Shown: positions 15,401 through 28,600 of the stretch, in pieces | Numbering within the stretch: position 1 is the stretch's first letter | How the letters are laid out: each line of letters starts with the position of its first letter | NCBI GenBank assembly: GCA_013399875.1 | Contig: VXAZ01003471.1 | Span: 1,115,455 to 1,179,454, forward strand | Reading direction: 5' to 3' | DNA: 64,000 nucleotides | Source of the DNA: Gymnorhina tibicen | Lineage: Eukaryota; Chordata; Aves; Passeriformes; Artamidae | Position numbers and translations under genes: made by a program | Notes under the pieces: generated by a model | The model's database searches: none | What the model was told of the DNA's origin: nothing | Seen by the model: the letters and a program-made list of their open reading frames with translations, nothing else

Positions 15401-16153
15401 ACATTTTTAGTACTTCTTTCATCCTTACATTCTCAAGGCAACATTTCTAGACCTTCCACAGAAATGGTGATGATCTAAATTATTTCATCACACCATTCAC
15501 TGTGATCTTTTAGATCCAGTAATTATCCAATTACATACTCCCTGCAGAGCCAAACAGACGTCTTCTTCAGAGGTCCACTAAAAAGTCAGAAAGTTTGGTC
15601 CTTTAATACTAGTGACATTTCTTACTATAGAATCAAGTTACCATACCATAAACCAAAAAAAAAAAATACTGTTTAAAAAAATCCCTATATATCATAAAAG
15701 AAGATTACAGTGTTATTAAACAGCAAAGTTTAAGCCTGCCAGTGAACCTGTATTTAATACCATCCTAGGAAATTTGAAAATTTAATGAAAAATAGTAGCT
15801 TTTTTCCCATTTACTTCTCAACCAAAAATAAGTTTGTTTCCAACTTGAAAGAAAATCTTGTATTTCAATTTTAAAGTATTTTGGTATGCTTTGGTTTTTA
15901 TCTAATCAAGACATATGTATTTCCCACTACATACATTCTTCAATACACAGATGGAAGGGGAGTAAGAAATTACAAGACATAACATTGTTATACAATGTAC
16001 TATACAAAAACCTGTCATTTAAGTTGCAAGAAACCTAGTCATCAATAAGTGAAAAAATACCTCGCTCAAAAATCAATTATGTTGAGTCTTTTGTATAGAG
16101 AAGTAGTACACCTTTCAGGCAACTGGTATTAATGAGCAGACATGGCTATAGAA

Positions 16154-16213
16154 TCTCCATCTGTTTTTCTGACAAANNNNNNNNNNNNNNTCTCCATCTG
16201 TTTTTCTGACAAA
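16154..16213. other. Assembly gap (14 N) with identical 23-base flanks
   Basis: Unknown bases at 16177-16190 are flanked by the same 23-base sequence on both sides (16154-16176 and 16191-16213, starting TCTCCATCTG and ending GACAAA). The direct repetition abuts the gap exactly on both sides, which points to two contigs that overlap but were not merged, not to a biological repeat. Confidence 0.85.
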
Positions 16214-19200
16214 GCTGTGACTACTCCAGTCTCTCATTGAAATTCCATTAATCTGGTGCACCAAGGACCAATGCGAAAATCAAAACTCCATCTAACCCTT
16301 TATCAGCTCACAATAACCTACAAGTGAACTCTGCCTGTTAGCATACAGCAAGTTATGATTTTGCTATCAATCAGGCTGTTAGCCAATAAAAAAAAAAAAA
16401 AATCAAGTTAAGACCAGAGTGCCTGGCTGTGCTGTTTTGTTTGGTCTGTTGTTTTTCAGTTTGTTATTTTATTTGGGGGTTTTGTTGTGTTTTATCCCTC
16501 TTCCAATTTCTGTAGGGTGTCTGGACATGTAAGCCCATGCATCATTCTCTTTCGTTGTGATTTAATTGCTGCCAGCAATCAAGTCAAAGCATCACTGAAG
16601 TGTGCTTGAATTTCATTAGATGATATAACTTATGCTACTTTCCTACAGTACCTAATAAACCATAAAGAAACCAAAACACATATGGCTTGAGGGAATAACT
16701 GGAAAATTAGGTGGCCATTTGGGAACTGAGTGAACTTTTGAACCAGAGGAACAGAGAAAAAGAAATATTAAAAGGAAAGACAGACTTAGAATGCACACAG
16801 AGACGTGGGGGTTTGACCTTTTCAGTACCTAGAAAATTACATTAGCATTATGAAAAATACATATCATGTTTAGAGTTTATAATCCATCAAAGTTTAGATA
16901 CTTTGTTAGTGCCTACCATAAGGTAAAAGTCAAAAGGACAACATAACAATCAGATTTGACAAAAGGCCTTTAGGTGACCTGTGCTAATTTAGTTATCCCA
17001 TACTTATTGTTAAATGGATTATCTCTCTTGTAATTAATACACCATTAGACAAAGGTCACACAAAAACTCCAGGATTTTACAATGAGTGTAACGTACACAT
17101 AATACACTAATTCTTTATCTGTTACCAAGCGTGTGCCTTCACAAATTATGTTTTGACAGTAATGCCGCAAAGTCAAATTGTGACACTTTCAGAAGTCATA
17201 CAAACCTTACAGCCTAACTCAAGTATATAAAGAGAAATGCCTTGGGGTTTTTTAGCAGAAAATATATGTAGAAGGTTTTACATAATAATAGGAATGGACT
17301 CAAACATAAATAAAAATCACCTCAATTTGGTTACCTACAGATAGCACCCTCTGTTAACACTGAGAGCCTTGATCCTACACAAATCAGGTTTTAGATCTGT
17401 ACAGAGCCCTGCTGAACTGAACTGATAATTATATAAGATCAAACATCTACCTTACAGACCCAGTTTCTTGAGTAGGATTTAAATATTGAACATTAACAGA
17501 CTGCTAAAAAAGTAAAATACAGTATTAAGCGTCAACAAACCCATTTATGCCTATTAGAACTGAAACAAATGGCACCTCTGGGGATCAATCCACCTCTTAT
17601 AAGATTTTCCCAACATACATTTTCATACACAGGCTAGGTGGCTAGACTGGAATGATGAATTACGTATGTTAAAACAAAATGGTCTTAGAATGACACATTG
17701 GACATTCAAAGAGAAAAAGAGGAACACTGTTTACTCCAATAAATTATGTATTTACAGATCAGAATTTACCACTTTCTCTCAAATTTTCCTCATGCTATAC
17801 TCCCACTAGGTAATTAAAGAGGATTTATCACAAAATACAGAAAGACCAGCAAGGTAAAATTACCTCAAATATAAAAGAATCACACCCTCTATATTTCTAC
17901 CTAAACTGGTATGAATTAGTCAAGATATTGTTGAGCAGCTATTATACCTACTCTCGTAACTTCCAAAATAGGCTAAAAATTCATCACCCATCTGTACAAA
18001 CTCATATGGTATTTCACAGAGTCTTGCATCAGCATTCTTCAGCCATTCATTATTTAGGTTATGAACATTATCACTTTTCTCTTGATTAACTGTTTTGAAA
18101 CAATTCTATAATCATATCTTCTATTAAATAGTCATGTAATTTTGCCACATACCCTTTATGCAAGCAGTACCATGTTATTAAGTTACAATTAGAAATAATG
18201 ATAAGATTATGTTTGTAAGCAAAAATAAATACATGGAAAGTTGCATTCATCTGTAGTTTTGAAAATTAGCTTGGGTTTTCTAAAAGCCATACTCAATTTG
18301 ACTGATAATTACATTTCAACCGGAGAGCAAAAAGGCCTGGTTTTACTTTTCTTAATAGAAGGTCACACTGCCAACACGCAATAAGCTCAATATAAAAAAA
18401 AAAGTGTGATTATTATTGTTATACATTTTACAGAGTTCTGGACATAAAAAAAATGCATTATTCTGAATCAGTGGTTAGAAGGTTTATCACTTATGCATGT
18501 ACTTGACTTATCCCTGTTCTGCAATAGACATAATTTTATACCTCATAAAAGCAATTTATGTTTCCAAAGGGAATAATCTGGATAATATAAAATGTGGAGT
18601 GCTACATTGCAGGAAGCATATTTTCATTCAGCAATTGTATTTCGAGATGGAGCTGCACAGTTTGATCATCATATCATGTCAGAAAACATCATTCTCTAGT
18701 AAGTCTAACTTCTAGTGCCACAAATTAATATACATCGTTAATTTATTTGTACATATACTTAATTTACTGCCATATATTATCCATAGAAGGTGTTTATATT
18801 ATGTATACAATAAACTAATCTCAAAAATATGGACACTATGCTAAAGCAAGCTTGTTAACTGTTGAAATATTCAATTGTTCATGTCTTCAGAACAGTCACA
18901 TTTAGCATTAAACTTAATGAATAAAAAATAAAACAACATGGAAAACAGCTATGGAGCACAGACTTTTTTTAAATGCAAACCCAAACTTAAAATTTATATA
19001 ACAAAAATATTGTACAAAACACTGTCTTAATGGAAGGAAACACTGTAGGAATAATTAATTTAATATTTTATGAACTTATTCTGCATGGAGTTTGCAGAAA
19101 AATATCAATCACATAAACTGTTTCATTATTTATTAGATAAATAATACAGTAAGCCATTAAGTAGCACAATAAAATTAAGCAAGAATCTGATAATGTTGAA

Positions 19201-19536
19201 TTAACAAACAATTTGTTACTACAAATATTCACACTGGTTTAGCCACTGATCTATCTTTAAAAACATATGCATCTACAGAAGATGCTTTGTTATCAAAAAA
19301 CATGAGTTTAGAAATACCGTGTAAATTCGAGACAGCTTCACTATGCTCTAGGACCACTAGAGAGAGCTCTTCAGTTCCTTTAAAGGTTCTTGTAAAGGTA
19401 AGAAAAGTGCCCAGCTGTGCTGCTTATCTGTTTATCTGTTTTCAAACACTAACATTCGCATCACAAGGATCTGATTACATCAGTTCATAGCAAACTGGCA
19501 AATCTAGTGCATTCTAAGGTAAACAGTGTCACGTAC

Positions 19537-19641
19537 CATCAGAAGGTGCTTCATCCTCTTTATCATATCGGTCAGATGCTACTGAGACGCTATCAGGAGG
19601 CGAAGAAAGAGAGGTCTCAGACTCTTCCTCATCTTCCAGCT
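19537..19641 (-). CDS. SKAP2: SKAP2 exon 4, acidic linker
   Basis: A 105-base exon, acceptor TATTGACTTTTACAG and donor GATG followed by GTACGT. It encodes the rest of Glu61 through Asp95 and the first base of codon 96. The first half is acidic and Ser-rich (LEDEEESETSLSS), the second half SPPDSVSVASDRYDKEDE then APSDG, matching the human linker before the PH domain. Human SKAP2 has a tyrosine (Y75, a reported phosphorylation site) in EEYDD; here the corresponding stretch has only E, S and T. The tyrosine in DRYDK (residue 86) is kept. The exon ends in phase 1, so the next exon must supply two bases of codon 96. Confidence 0.95.
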
Positions 19642-22600
19642 CTGTAAAAGTCAATATACATTGCTAGTTAAATAGTTAAATATTAGTCTATCACACAAAC
19701 ACACAGAATAAAAGTAAGGAGGATATTAATTCCTATCTGGAACTGAAAAAACCCTATTTCTCATGGACACTTGCAGGCTCCAGGGCAGCTGTGAGTGATG
19801 CCATTCTAGGGCTACCTTCTGACCCAATGCGTAAATGCCGCTGGAGCGGTTTCCCTAAACACTGTCATATAATGAACCTGCTCCCAGCACTGCACAGCTG
19901 GCAGCTTCTCACAAGGGGGGAAAGAAACATCACAGCAAAGAGGGGAGAAAGAAAAAACACTGGCAGAAGGGAAAAAGGAGAGCGCCAGGCTCTGAAGTTC
20001 TGCCTGTCCTAGTGCAGGATGGAGCTCCAGCAACTTCCCTCCCAGGAAATGCCAAACTATTGTTGGCAGCAGTTTGTTGACCTCTGCCCACTTTCACTTT
20101 TCTTCACTGTAATTAGGCACTGCTTTGCAAATTGTATGTGTATTCCTCCCATGAAACTAGAAGTGGAATCGCCGTCTGGCAGCACCTGGTATGAACCTGT
20201 GGCTTAATGCAGCATTCCGTTAATGAATTTCTTGCCCAACTGAGAGCCCCACTATAATAGATACAAAACCTACATTATCAGCTAATCTAATGCACTCTGA
20301 TCACTGCCATGCATAAGCGTGAAGGTCTGGGAAAGATATAGTGAAATCAATATCAGCCAAGGCTTTCACCTAATTAGGCAAAATTTAACTTTTTCCCGAA
20401 ACGCAGTATATTTTCTCAGGTATGTTTAACACATCTAAGCAAAGACGAGGGGGGAAAATAACAAATTACATTGCTCCTAAAAAAAAAAAACAAATAAAGT
20501 CTTGGTGAAGGAGAAAAAACTAAATATGGCAAAAATCACCAGACCAGAATCATAAAGTTGATGCTCCAGTAGATCAAACGGCCCTCAAACTTCTTAAAAA
20601 CCGTTTAACACTAAATTGTTCAAGCATTGCCTTTTGGTATATACATGAACAAAACGCTTTCCAGATATCCTTTTCTAGATATGTGTTCCTTTTTGGAGCA
20701 CTGGATGGGAAAACCGATTTCTAAGAATCCAAAATAAGCCCATGCATAGTGAAAATATTCTTCTCCACAGACACAGAAATTGCTTTCATCAGTAGGACTA
20801 CCTAGCCATGGCTGAGTTTTACCCCCTCCCATTTAATAATGGAAATACACAGAAAATTCAGAGACTATGTCCAGAAAGCACTATGGTTGTTTGTAAAGAA
20901 CAGCAAGTTTTCTATGCAGTTAAAAACAACAGCCTGATATTTGCTTTGCTGGAGTTCTTTTATATTCAAAGGTTGTCAAATACCAGCTAGGCTTTCCCTT
21001 CATTAATTTAGTATGCTTTTCTTGGGAAAGCTTCCTTCCAAGTTCCCGTGCCATTTACCAACTGCTGTGAATCTGAACCTGACTCCAACCTATTTTTGAC
21101 ACAGCCATCTTCCAGTAGCACGCCAGTCATCGTGTTAATCTGATCAAAATATTTGCACTTCATCACACCTGTCAAACCAATCAAAAGTAAATTATTTGTC
21201 TCTAGAATTCACCTCTTCCTCCAAACAGAAAAACACAGAGCAGATAGCACATGAACAGAAAATATTAATGCCATATTTATAACCAGCATGATCATCTTTC
21301 ACGCTTAGAGGCCAGAGACCAGTTGCCTGTCTCTCTTTGCCTATATATATCTTTATTAGATGATACACTCCATATAAAAAGGGCAGACATGATATTCACA
21401 ACCTATACAACGGCAAAAGTTGTTCCACTCTTTTCCTGTCCTAAACTTTTACTAGTACTAGAATGCATAGAATATATGTGTAGATGTAAGATGATTTTTG
21501 TTAATCAAAAATGTCCTCTTATCAGCTATGCATAAGCATGTTATCATTTAACTTTCATCAAAGTGCCAGCATAAATTTAAAATATTAGTCTATATTTCTA
21601 GAAAAAAACAATTGCACAAACACCACACTCCAGCACACGTAATTCATGGGCTGAATGGCAAACCGTAGTATATTTGAATGAATAACACTTGTGGATGACA
21701 AGTAGGTGAGTACATATGTAGAAAGAACATCTCCAGAGGATTTTGCCCCACTCAGCAATACATAATCTCTTATTTAAGTTTGTATAGCTGCAGTTACCTT
21801 GCTCTTCCACTAAGTCACCATACTACCATTTTCCAATTACGCTTAGGATTTCAAATGCAGTAAACATTTGCACTTTACTTTATATAAAAGTAAATATAAG
21901 TAAATATAAGTAAATATAAAAGCCAGATGACCTAGGAACAAGGGACTTTTTAATACATACATATTTAGGGCATACCATATACCTATCCCAGATTGTGCTG
22001 GTTTTGGCTTGGATAGAGTTAATTTTTTTCACAGTAGCTGGTATCAGGCTATGTTTTGGATTTGTACTAAAAACAGTATTGATAAAACAGGCATGTTTCA
22101 GTTACTGCTGAGCAGTGCTTACAGAGTCAAGACCTCTTCTTCTTCTCACACCACCCCACCAGTGAGTGGGCTGGAGGTGCACGAGAAGTTGGGAGGGGAC
22201 ACAGCTGGGACAGCTGACCCCAGCTGACTAAGAGAATACTCCATACCATATGATGCCATAATCAGCATATAAAGCTGGAGGAAAAAGAAGGAAGTGGGGG
22301 ACATTTAGAGTGATGATGTTTGTCTTTCCAAGTCACTGTTACTTGTGATGGAGTCCTGCTCTCCTGGAAATGGCTGAACACCTGCCTACCCATGGCAAGA
22401 GATGAATTAATTTCTTGTTATGTTTTGCTTGTGTGTGCAGCTTTTGCTTTACCTATTATAACAACTTCATATCAACCCATGAGTTTTCTCACTTTTACCC
22501 TTCCGATTATCTCCTCTATCCCAGCGGGGGCAAATGAGTGAGGGACTATGTGGGCCTTAGCTGCCATCTGGCATGAAAGCCATGACAGTTATATACTGTA

Positions 22601-25600
22601 TTTGAAACAACAAAAAACATGGCACCACTGAATGTAGATTTATAATCAAACAAGTTTTTGTTCTATGTCTACAATATCCAAATTCAAAATGCTTTTAAAA
22701 GAAAACAACTAAAAAAAGAAGTGTTGAGAGTGTTAAGAAGAAAGAAATTACATACTCAATGCTTTATAGCTGTCAAAGCATTCTCTAGATATCAAATCCT
22801 AAATAAGGCTTGAAGACTTCCATGAAAAAAAAAGCCCTCATTGAGAAAGATAATCAGAACAAATTTATAAATCCTGTGCCATACAATACTACATTTAGGT
22901 ACCCACACTTTAGTGAAAAATGTGGAGAATAGGTGGCAGACTCTGGATAGAGGTACAAGCAACCTGCACTCATGCATGACTAGATTAAACAAAAAAATAC
23001 TCCATTTTTTATTTTAGAGTAAATAAAAATAGTAGCAAATAAATAATAGTTTTCGCAAATTTATATTATACACTGAAAAATACAGTTCTTAAGTCATCTC
23101 ATTTGTACAGAAGAACTGCAGGCATTTCAATAGGAAAGCTTATTCACTGTGCTCTGGAGCTTTAACAGGCAACATTTCACATGTTTATGTACTGGCATAA
23201 AAGAAGGACTACTTCCTGGTATCAACCTTGGGGTTTTTGCCTCCTAGTTCTGTCAGGACCTATCTTAGGACCATATGCTATTAATATATAAAGATATTGC
23301 TCCTGACAGTTCACAGAGAGGCTTCCTCTTGATCCTATGCCATCTCCTACGTTCCCACTCAGGGTAATCTCTGCCCCTTCTCCACTTTACATGCTCCTCC
23401 ATCAGTGTGTTTCATTGAAGTTTATACTCCACCTACGGAGTAAGAGCAGACAGAATTGCATTTGAAGCTCCATGTGTTACTCCTTGAACAGTCAGAGGAG
23501 TCAGTGTTGAGCAGCACAAACCACTATTCTCTTCAGGTGCCAAGTATCTAAAAATACACTCAAAAAGCATCAATAAATTAAAGAAAAGCATTCAACTTGC
23601 ACTTATGTAATAGAAAACCGAACTACAAAGCAACAATGGGCATCAGGTAAATGTATCCAATACAATTTGCAGGCATAATTGAAAGCATTGCTGCCTAATC
23701 AAACATCTAAAAGCAAAGCATGCTCAAACAAAATGTCTATAGACTCATTAGTTGGCAGCCATTCCATTACAATCACACATAATGTCAGTAGTGCCTTGAA
23801 CCCATGCCAATGACAACAGCATAAATTTTGCATCTCATTTCTATGGTCATAAAATTAATGACCAGTTTAAAAATACTTCTTTGCAAAAGTTATTGCCTAA
23901 AGAAATGACATGAATGTGTCCCTGTTATGCAGCCACAAGTATAATTATGGAGTTGATGCTCATTAATATAGTTTCTTGTTTCCCCAGAATAACATATGAT
24001 TTATCTGGAAGCTGGGGAAAAGAATAGATTAATTAAAGGTAGATATTTAATAGTCACAATAACAAAAATATGTACATGAACTGACCCTACTCTCCAGTTT
24101 CTGCAACTTAAACTAATCTCTTACAGGTTTGATAGCAGAATCAATATTTTATGATGTCTGTAAAAAAAAAAAAAAACATACAATGTCATTCCTTATTAAA
24201 TGCTACCTTTTCCATTACAGCTTATTTATTGATTCAGGAAATAATGCATACCAAAGGGTAAGTTTACCACATTAGGAATGGAGCATAAAACAAACTCTCT
24301 TCATTGTAACAAGGGCTGTACTTCAGTTCCTACACCCTGTTCTGAAGACTTCCAACAAATTTAGTTGGTACAAGCTCAGTATAATGAATAGGACCATATT
24401 ACATTATAAGAATCCAGATTTTTAAAAATCCAGACTTTTTCCCCCCAATAATTCATTTTCTTCTGCAACAGTGAGATTATAATAATGAATTCCTAAGCAT
24501 TAAAGACACTGCTTACACCACTTACTCTAAAAAAGAGCAAGCAAGATGCTTCAGCCAATGCCTCTGAAAGAGACTTGCTAGCTCATATCCTCAGATAACT
24601 AAACACTTTCAATTTATTTCTAAAAATGTCTAGACAGAATGATGCATTAAAACTGCTCAGGTATAAGAGAAATAAAACAACTCACAAAAATAAAAAGACA
24701 TGTAGGTCACACCACCCTGCTTCTTGCTATTTCAGAAGGTCCCAAGTCAGAGCATGTTGAAATCAGTTCCTCCTGTCCAATCTCTGCTGCAGCAAGAACC
24801 CACCAAACAAAGGACTGGATGAAGCTATCAAGCAGACCAAGCAAGGTTCTCACTACAGTTTTTCATAAGAACAAGTAGGCACAGCTGCTTTCAAGCTGGA
24901 AGGGGCATACTTTAGCCCCTTCATAGGGGCACCTTATATTTTTAAGATGCTACTGGACCCAATCCACCAGTCACCCTGCAAGACTGGATTCTTCTGACAA
25001 CCAATTTTTCACTGTATGCTTTGCCATGCAGTCTGCTCCTACACACTCATTCCTGAAGGGCCTTCTAGGGTCCACTATTAACATGATGATTTTTAATGGC
25101 TTGTTTCATAAAGGTCAAGTAGAAACTCTTTAGCAGCTACTTCTTAAAACAATACTGAAACAACATTAAGTTTGCAAGCAAATACACTTCTAACAAGAAA
25201 AGCAACTGCAACTTTTACTTGCTGAGTTGCCTCTCATTCTTATGATGCATATCAAGACCAAGACCATTTTGTGCTGCACTGGTGGGTGTATCTCGTGTTA
25301 CTTGAAATTGCACTTGGCATGGACACTTCAAAGATAACAGCTGAGTGTAGCTGAAAGGGACAACACAGTGACTTGCCCACAGTGAAACCTCCCAGCCTTC
25401 TGGGATAGACGGGTATTTGGCACCCTTTTAATGCATTTGGTGGTCTCTCCAGAAATACGTCATGATGCTCCTCAAAGAACTGGGTAACAACTCAGCCGTA
25501 TCTTTCCCATCTATGGTCAAATACTAACGATGTATTTATGCTCTTGTCTAAAAAGTTCAAGTGTGTTAAAATACAGAACTTGCATGCACATGCGACTCTG

Positions 25601-28600
25601 GTGACCACCTTTCCCTTTCTCAAGTCCGAAGAGACTCCTACTTGCTGCCATTTCCTGAAAAAGAGTGTACAGAGGGGAAAAAAATAAAAAGGAAGTATCA
25701 CCTCTTTTCAAAAACAGAAAAGAAAAAAATATAAAATACAAACCCTTTGCATACAGTGCTACTCTAACAACTTGACTATCTCCAGGAAGCAGAGGTCTCA
25801 GGCTCCAGACACACTCTGCTCTGCCAAGAGCCAGAAGCATCTGAGTCATCTAAAGGTTTCCTACAGGTGCTCCTAATAATTACATAGTGAATAACACCAA
25901 TGGTCTAGAGACACAGATTTACTCTCTATTATGCTACATTAAAAAAAACCAAAAGTGGACCATCATCAGTTTTTATCAGAGTGAAAAATGCTAGTTAGAA
26001 AATGTCATGTCATACTTTTCTCCATAATTTAGTGCTGCAGATCAGATATGAGGTGCACTGAATGCTTTATGGGGAACTGGTTCTGCAAATTCCCGTAGTA
26101 TGACTGGATTTGGCTAGTACTTTTGGTGTCTCACTTTCAACATTGAGCCAAAATATTTTGTAAAAAGTGATTAAAAATATATATTTTATTAAAATAAATG
26201 CATAGAACAGATGGCAAGTGAACTTCAAACACAAATACAGTTTCTGGAGCTTAGAGTGCTTCTGCCAACTTTAGCACTATTTTTAGCATAAATTGAAAAC
26301 AAGGTTCTTTTAACTAAACATTTTGGCAGTCACAGTATTGATTCAATTAATCTCAAAACAGAGAAATGCCAAAAACTGTATGAAGTCAGAATCTTTGATA
26401 AAGTTCAGACTTTTATACCCTTAGTGGAACATTAGTCTTATAAAAAATGAATCCAATTTGTATGCAAATTACCTTCGTTTTCAAGTTTCTTTCCAATTCT
26501 AAGATCTAGAACAGGTTGCTGAGTATGACTACAGCTTTGTAGTTTTGCTTAAACTGCTTAGATCAAGAGTAAAATATTTCAAATTAAAAGAAAAAAGGCA
26601 GCAGTGTCTAAGAGAAAGACATTTCTACAGAGTTCTTCAATTTAAGAATAAAATAGATACAATAAAGGTCTAATAGCTTAAATAAAATTGATGAAAGATC
26701 AGTGGATTGGATATAAATACAATTGTACATTTTTGGTCATAAGAACAACATGGACTTTCTTTATCCATAAATCAACAACACACTTAACTGTAAAAGTCAG
26801 TGTTAAATCAGGTAACACATCACACACAAGAATTAAATATTTTCCCATACAATTAATTATGTGTCTTTCACTTGCACGTGTACTCACTTCTCCTAAAAAG
26901 CTTCATTTTTTTTTCAATCTATATAGACACAAAAGATGCTTTTGTCAGCATGTTTACTGACCTGACAGACAACATTAGAAGGCTTCTTTCTAGGAGGATT
27001 CAAGAAAGTCCTCAAATTCATCAATCTGGTTGCAAAGAAGTATGTATACACTTTCTGAGAGAGATGAACATGGGTGATTATAGTTTTAAAGAGCCTGGTT
27101 CTACTTGTACACATGCTCTTCAATTATTTTTTTATTACTATTCTTTCAATCCTCCTTGCTTTATCCTTATGGAAGGCAGGATTCTGTACACTATTGGCCA
27201 AAGTCCATAAAACAAGAGTTTACAAATAGCTTAGTCAAACCAGCTACGTGCATAGTCAGTGGAACTTCAAGAACATTCAGTGATGAAAAAGAGTGGAGTG
27301 AAAAGTATGCCCACAACACATACTTGTGGAACAACTCACAAGCTGAAGGAGCCGTTGTTTGAGAGACCAGAGTCAGGTATCATTATGTCCTACAGGAAAT
27401 ACATGAATTTTGAAAGTGTTAGTCCACTTCTTTCAGCCTCCAAAAGTACTCCTGGATGCCTCTGAAAGCAAGACAGGTCACAACTCACAACTCTTGAAAA
27501 CAACTGAGGTAGTATAACTACTATACCATGATAACATATTATGATAGTATGAACCATTCTTCAGCTTCCCTTTCAGCTACAGCAGAGATCATTTTATTTA
27601 CATTTTAAAAATTAAGTAACTGCTACCACAAAACCAAGAACAGTAAATATGGAGTTTAAATGTGCACTGTAGTTTTTACTCTTCTTAGTTTCAGTGTAGT
27701 TTCCACATTTCTGCTCTCACCCCTCCTTTTTTTCCTAAAAGATATTATCCTTTTTTCACCTTACATGTTGAGATATTTCTTCTTTCTTGGGAGGCGGTGG
27801 AACTGACCATCACTGCTTCCTGAGTTTTCAATAATTTCCAAATTTTCCATTTTCCAAATGTCTAGGTGTGCATGGAGGTATGAAAATGGGCAAAAAAGTT
27901 GACCTCCCTCAGCTGCTGCCACTGCTTTGTTACATGAGGAGCTGGCCAAGAATCTGACTGCTTATCTCCATGTGAGTCCTTTGTTCTACACCTACGAAAG
28001 TCACGCCTAATTTGTACAGTCCTAAAGTAAGAATGACACAACCAAATAAAGTTTAGCACACACTTCTTGAACTCTGGAAATTATACCAACAACTCATACC
28101 ACTGAATCACATTCCCTTAAATATTTTGCAAGTAAGTGCAGGCTCCTATTTCTCATAATTTTTTTATATTCCTGCATGCAGCAAATGCACAGTAATTTGG
28201 AGAAATGTATCCTTGCTTGCAGAAAACAATGGTATAACTTTCATTTTATTGAAAAATACTGAAAACTAAGGTGTCAGTGTTCGCAAGCCTCAGCATTTAT
28301 ACACAGTTCTACGACCTGAACCAGAGATATACAAGAGAATTTTTTTAAAAGGCAGTATATCCTTAAGAATCAAATGTACTCTAATAAAAAGAAGAAGACT
28401 GAATTTTCACAGAAATCAGAGCAAGTTATGCAGTAACAATTACATACCATATATAAATCAAATCATCCATTTTGCTAGAGATAATGAAATCTCATTTTTG
28501 TTAATAATTTGTTGAATTGGAAAAGAAAATCTGAATCAAATTACCAATGAAGAAAGTAAATAGACTAGAATTTTCTTTACCTTCAAATTACACAAAGCAG

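Larger units (their letters stand above)
1..19536 (-). other. SKAP2: SKAP2 intron 4, left-truncated
   Basis: AT-rich non-coding sequence. I looked for the next SKAP2 exons by degenerate motif (the region before the PH domain and the WQKRWC motif of the PH domain, reverse-complemented) and found neither, so they probably lie beyond position 1. Inside are a poly(A) tract at 1891-1913, a possible MIR remnant near 2425-2525, a CR1 3' fragment at 10851-11000, a cryptic-exon candidate at 12360-12424 and an assembly gap at 16177-16190. The many short open frames here show no recognisable protein similarity and I treat them as chance. Confidence 0.8.

Noticed and set aside
1..19500. Search for SKAP2 exons 5 and 6 (pre-PH linker, PH domain WQKRWC)
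   Set aside because: No match to the degenerate reverse-complement motifs; the exons probably lie outside the window.
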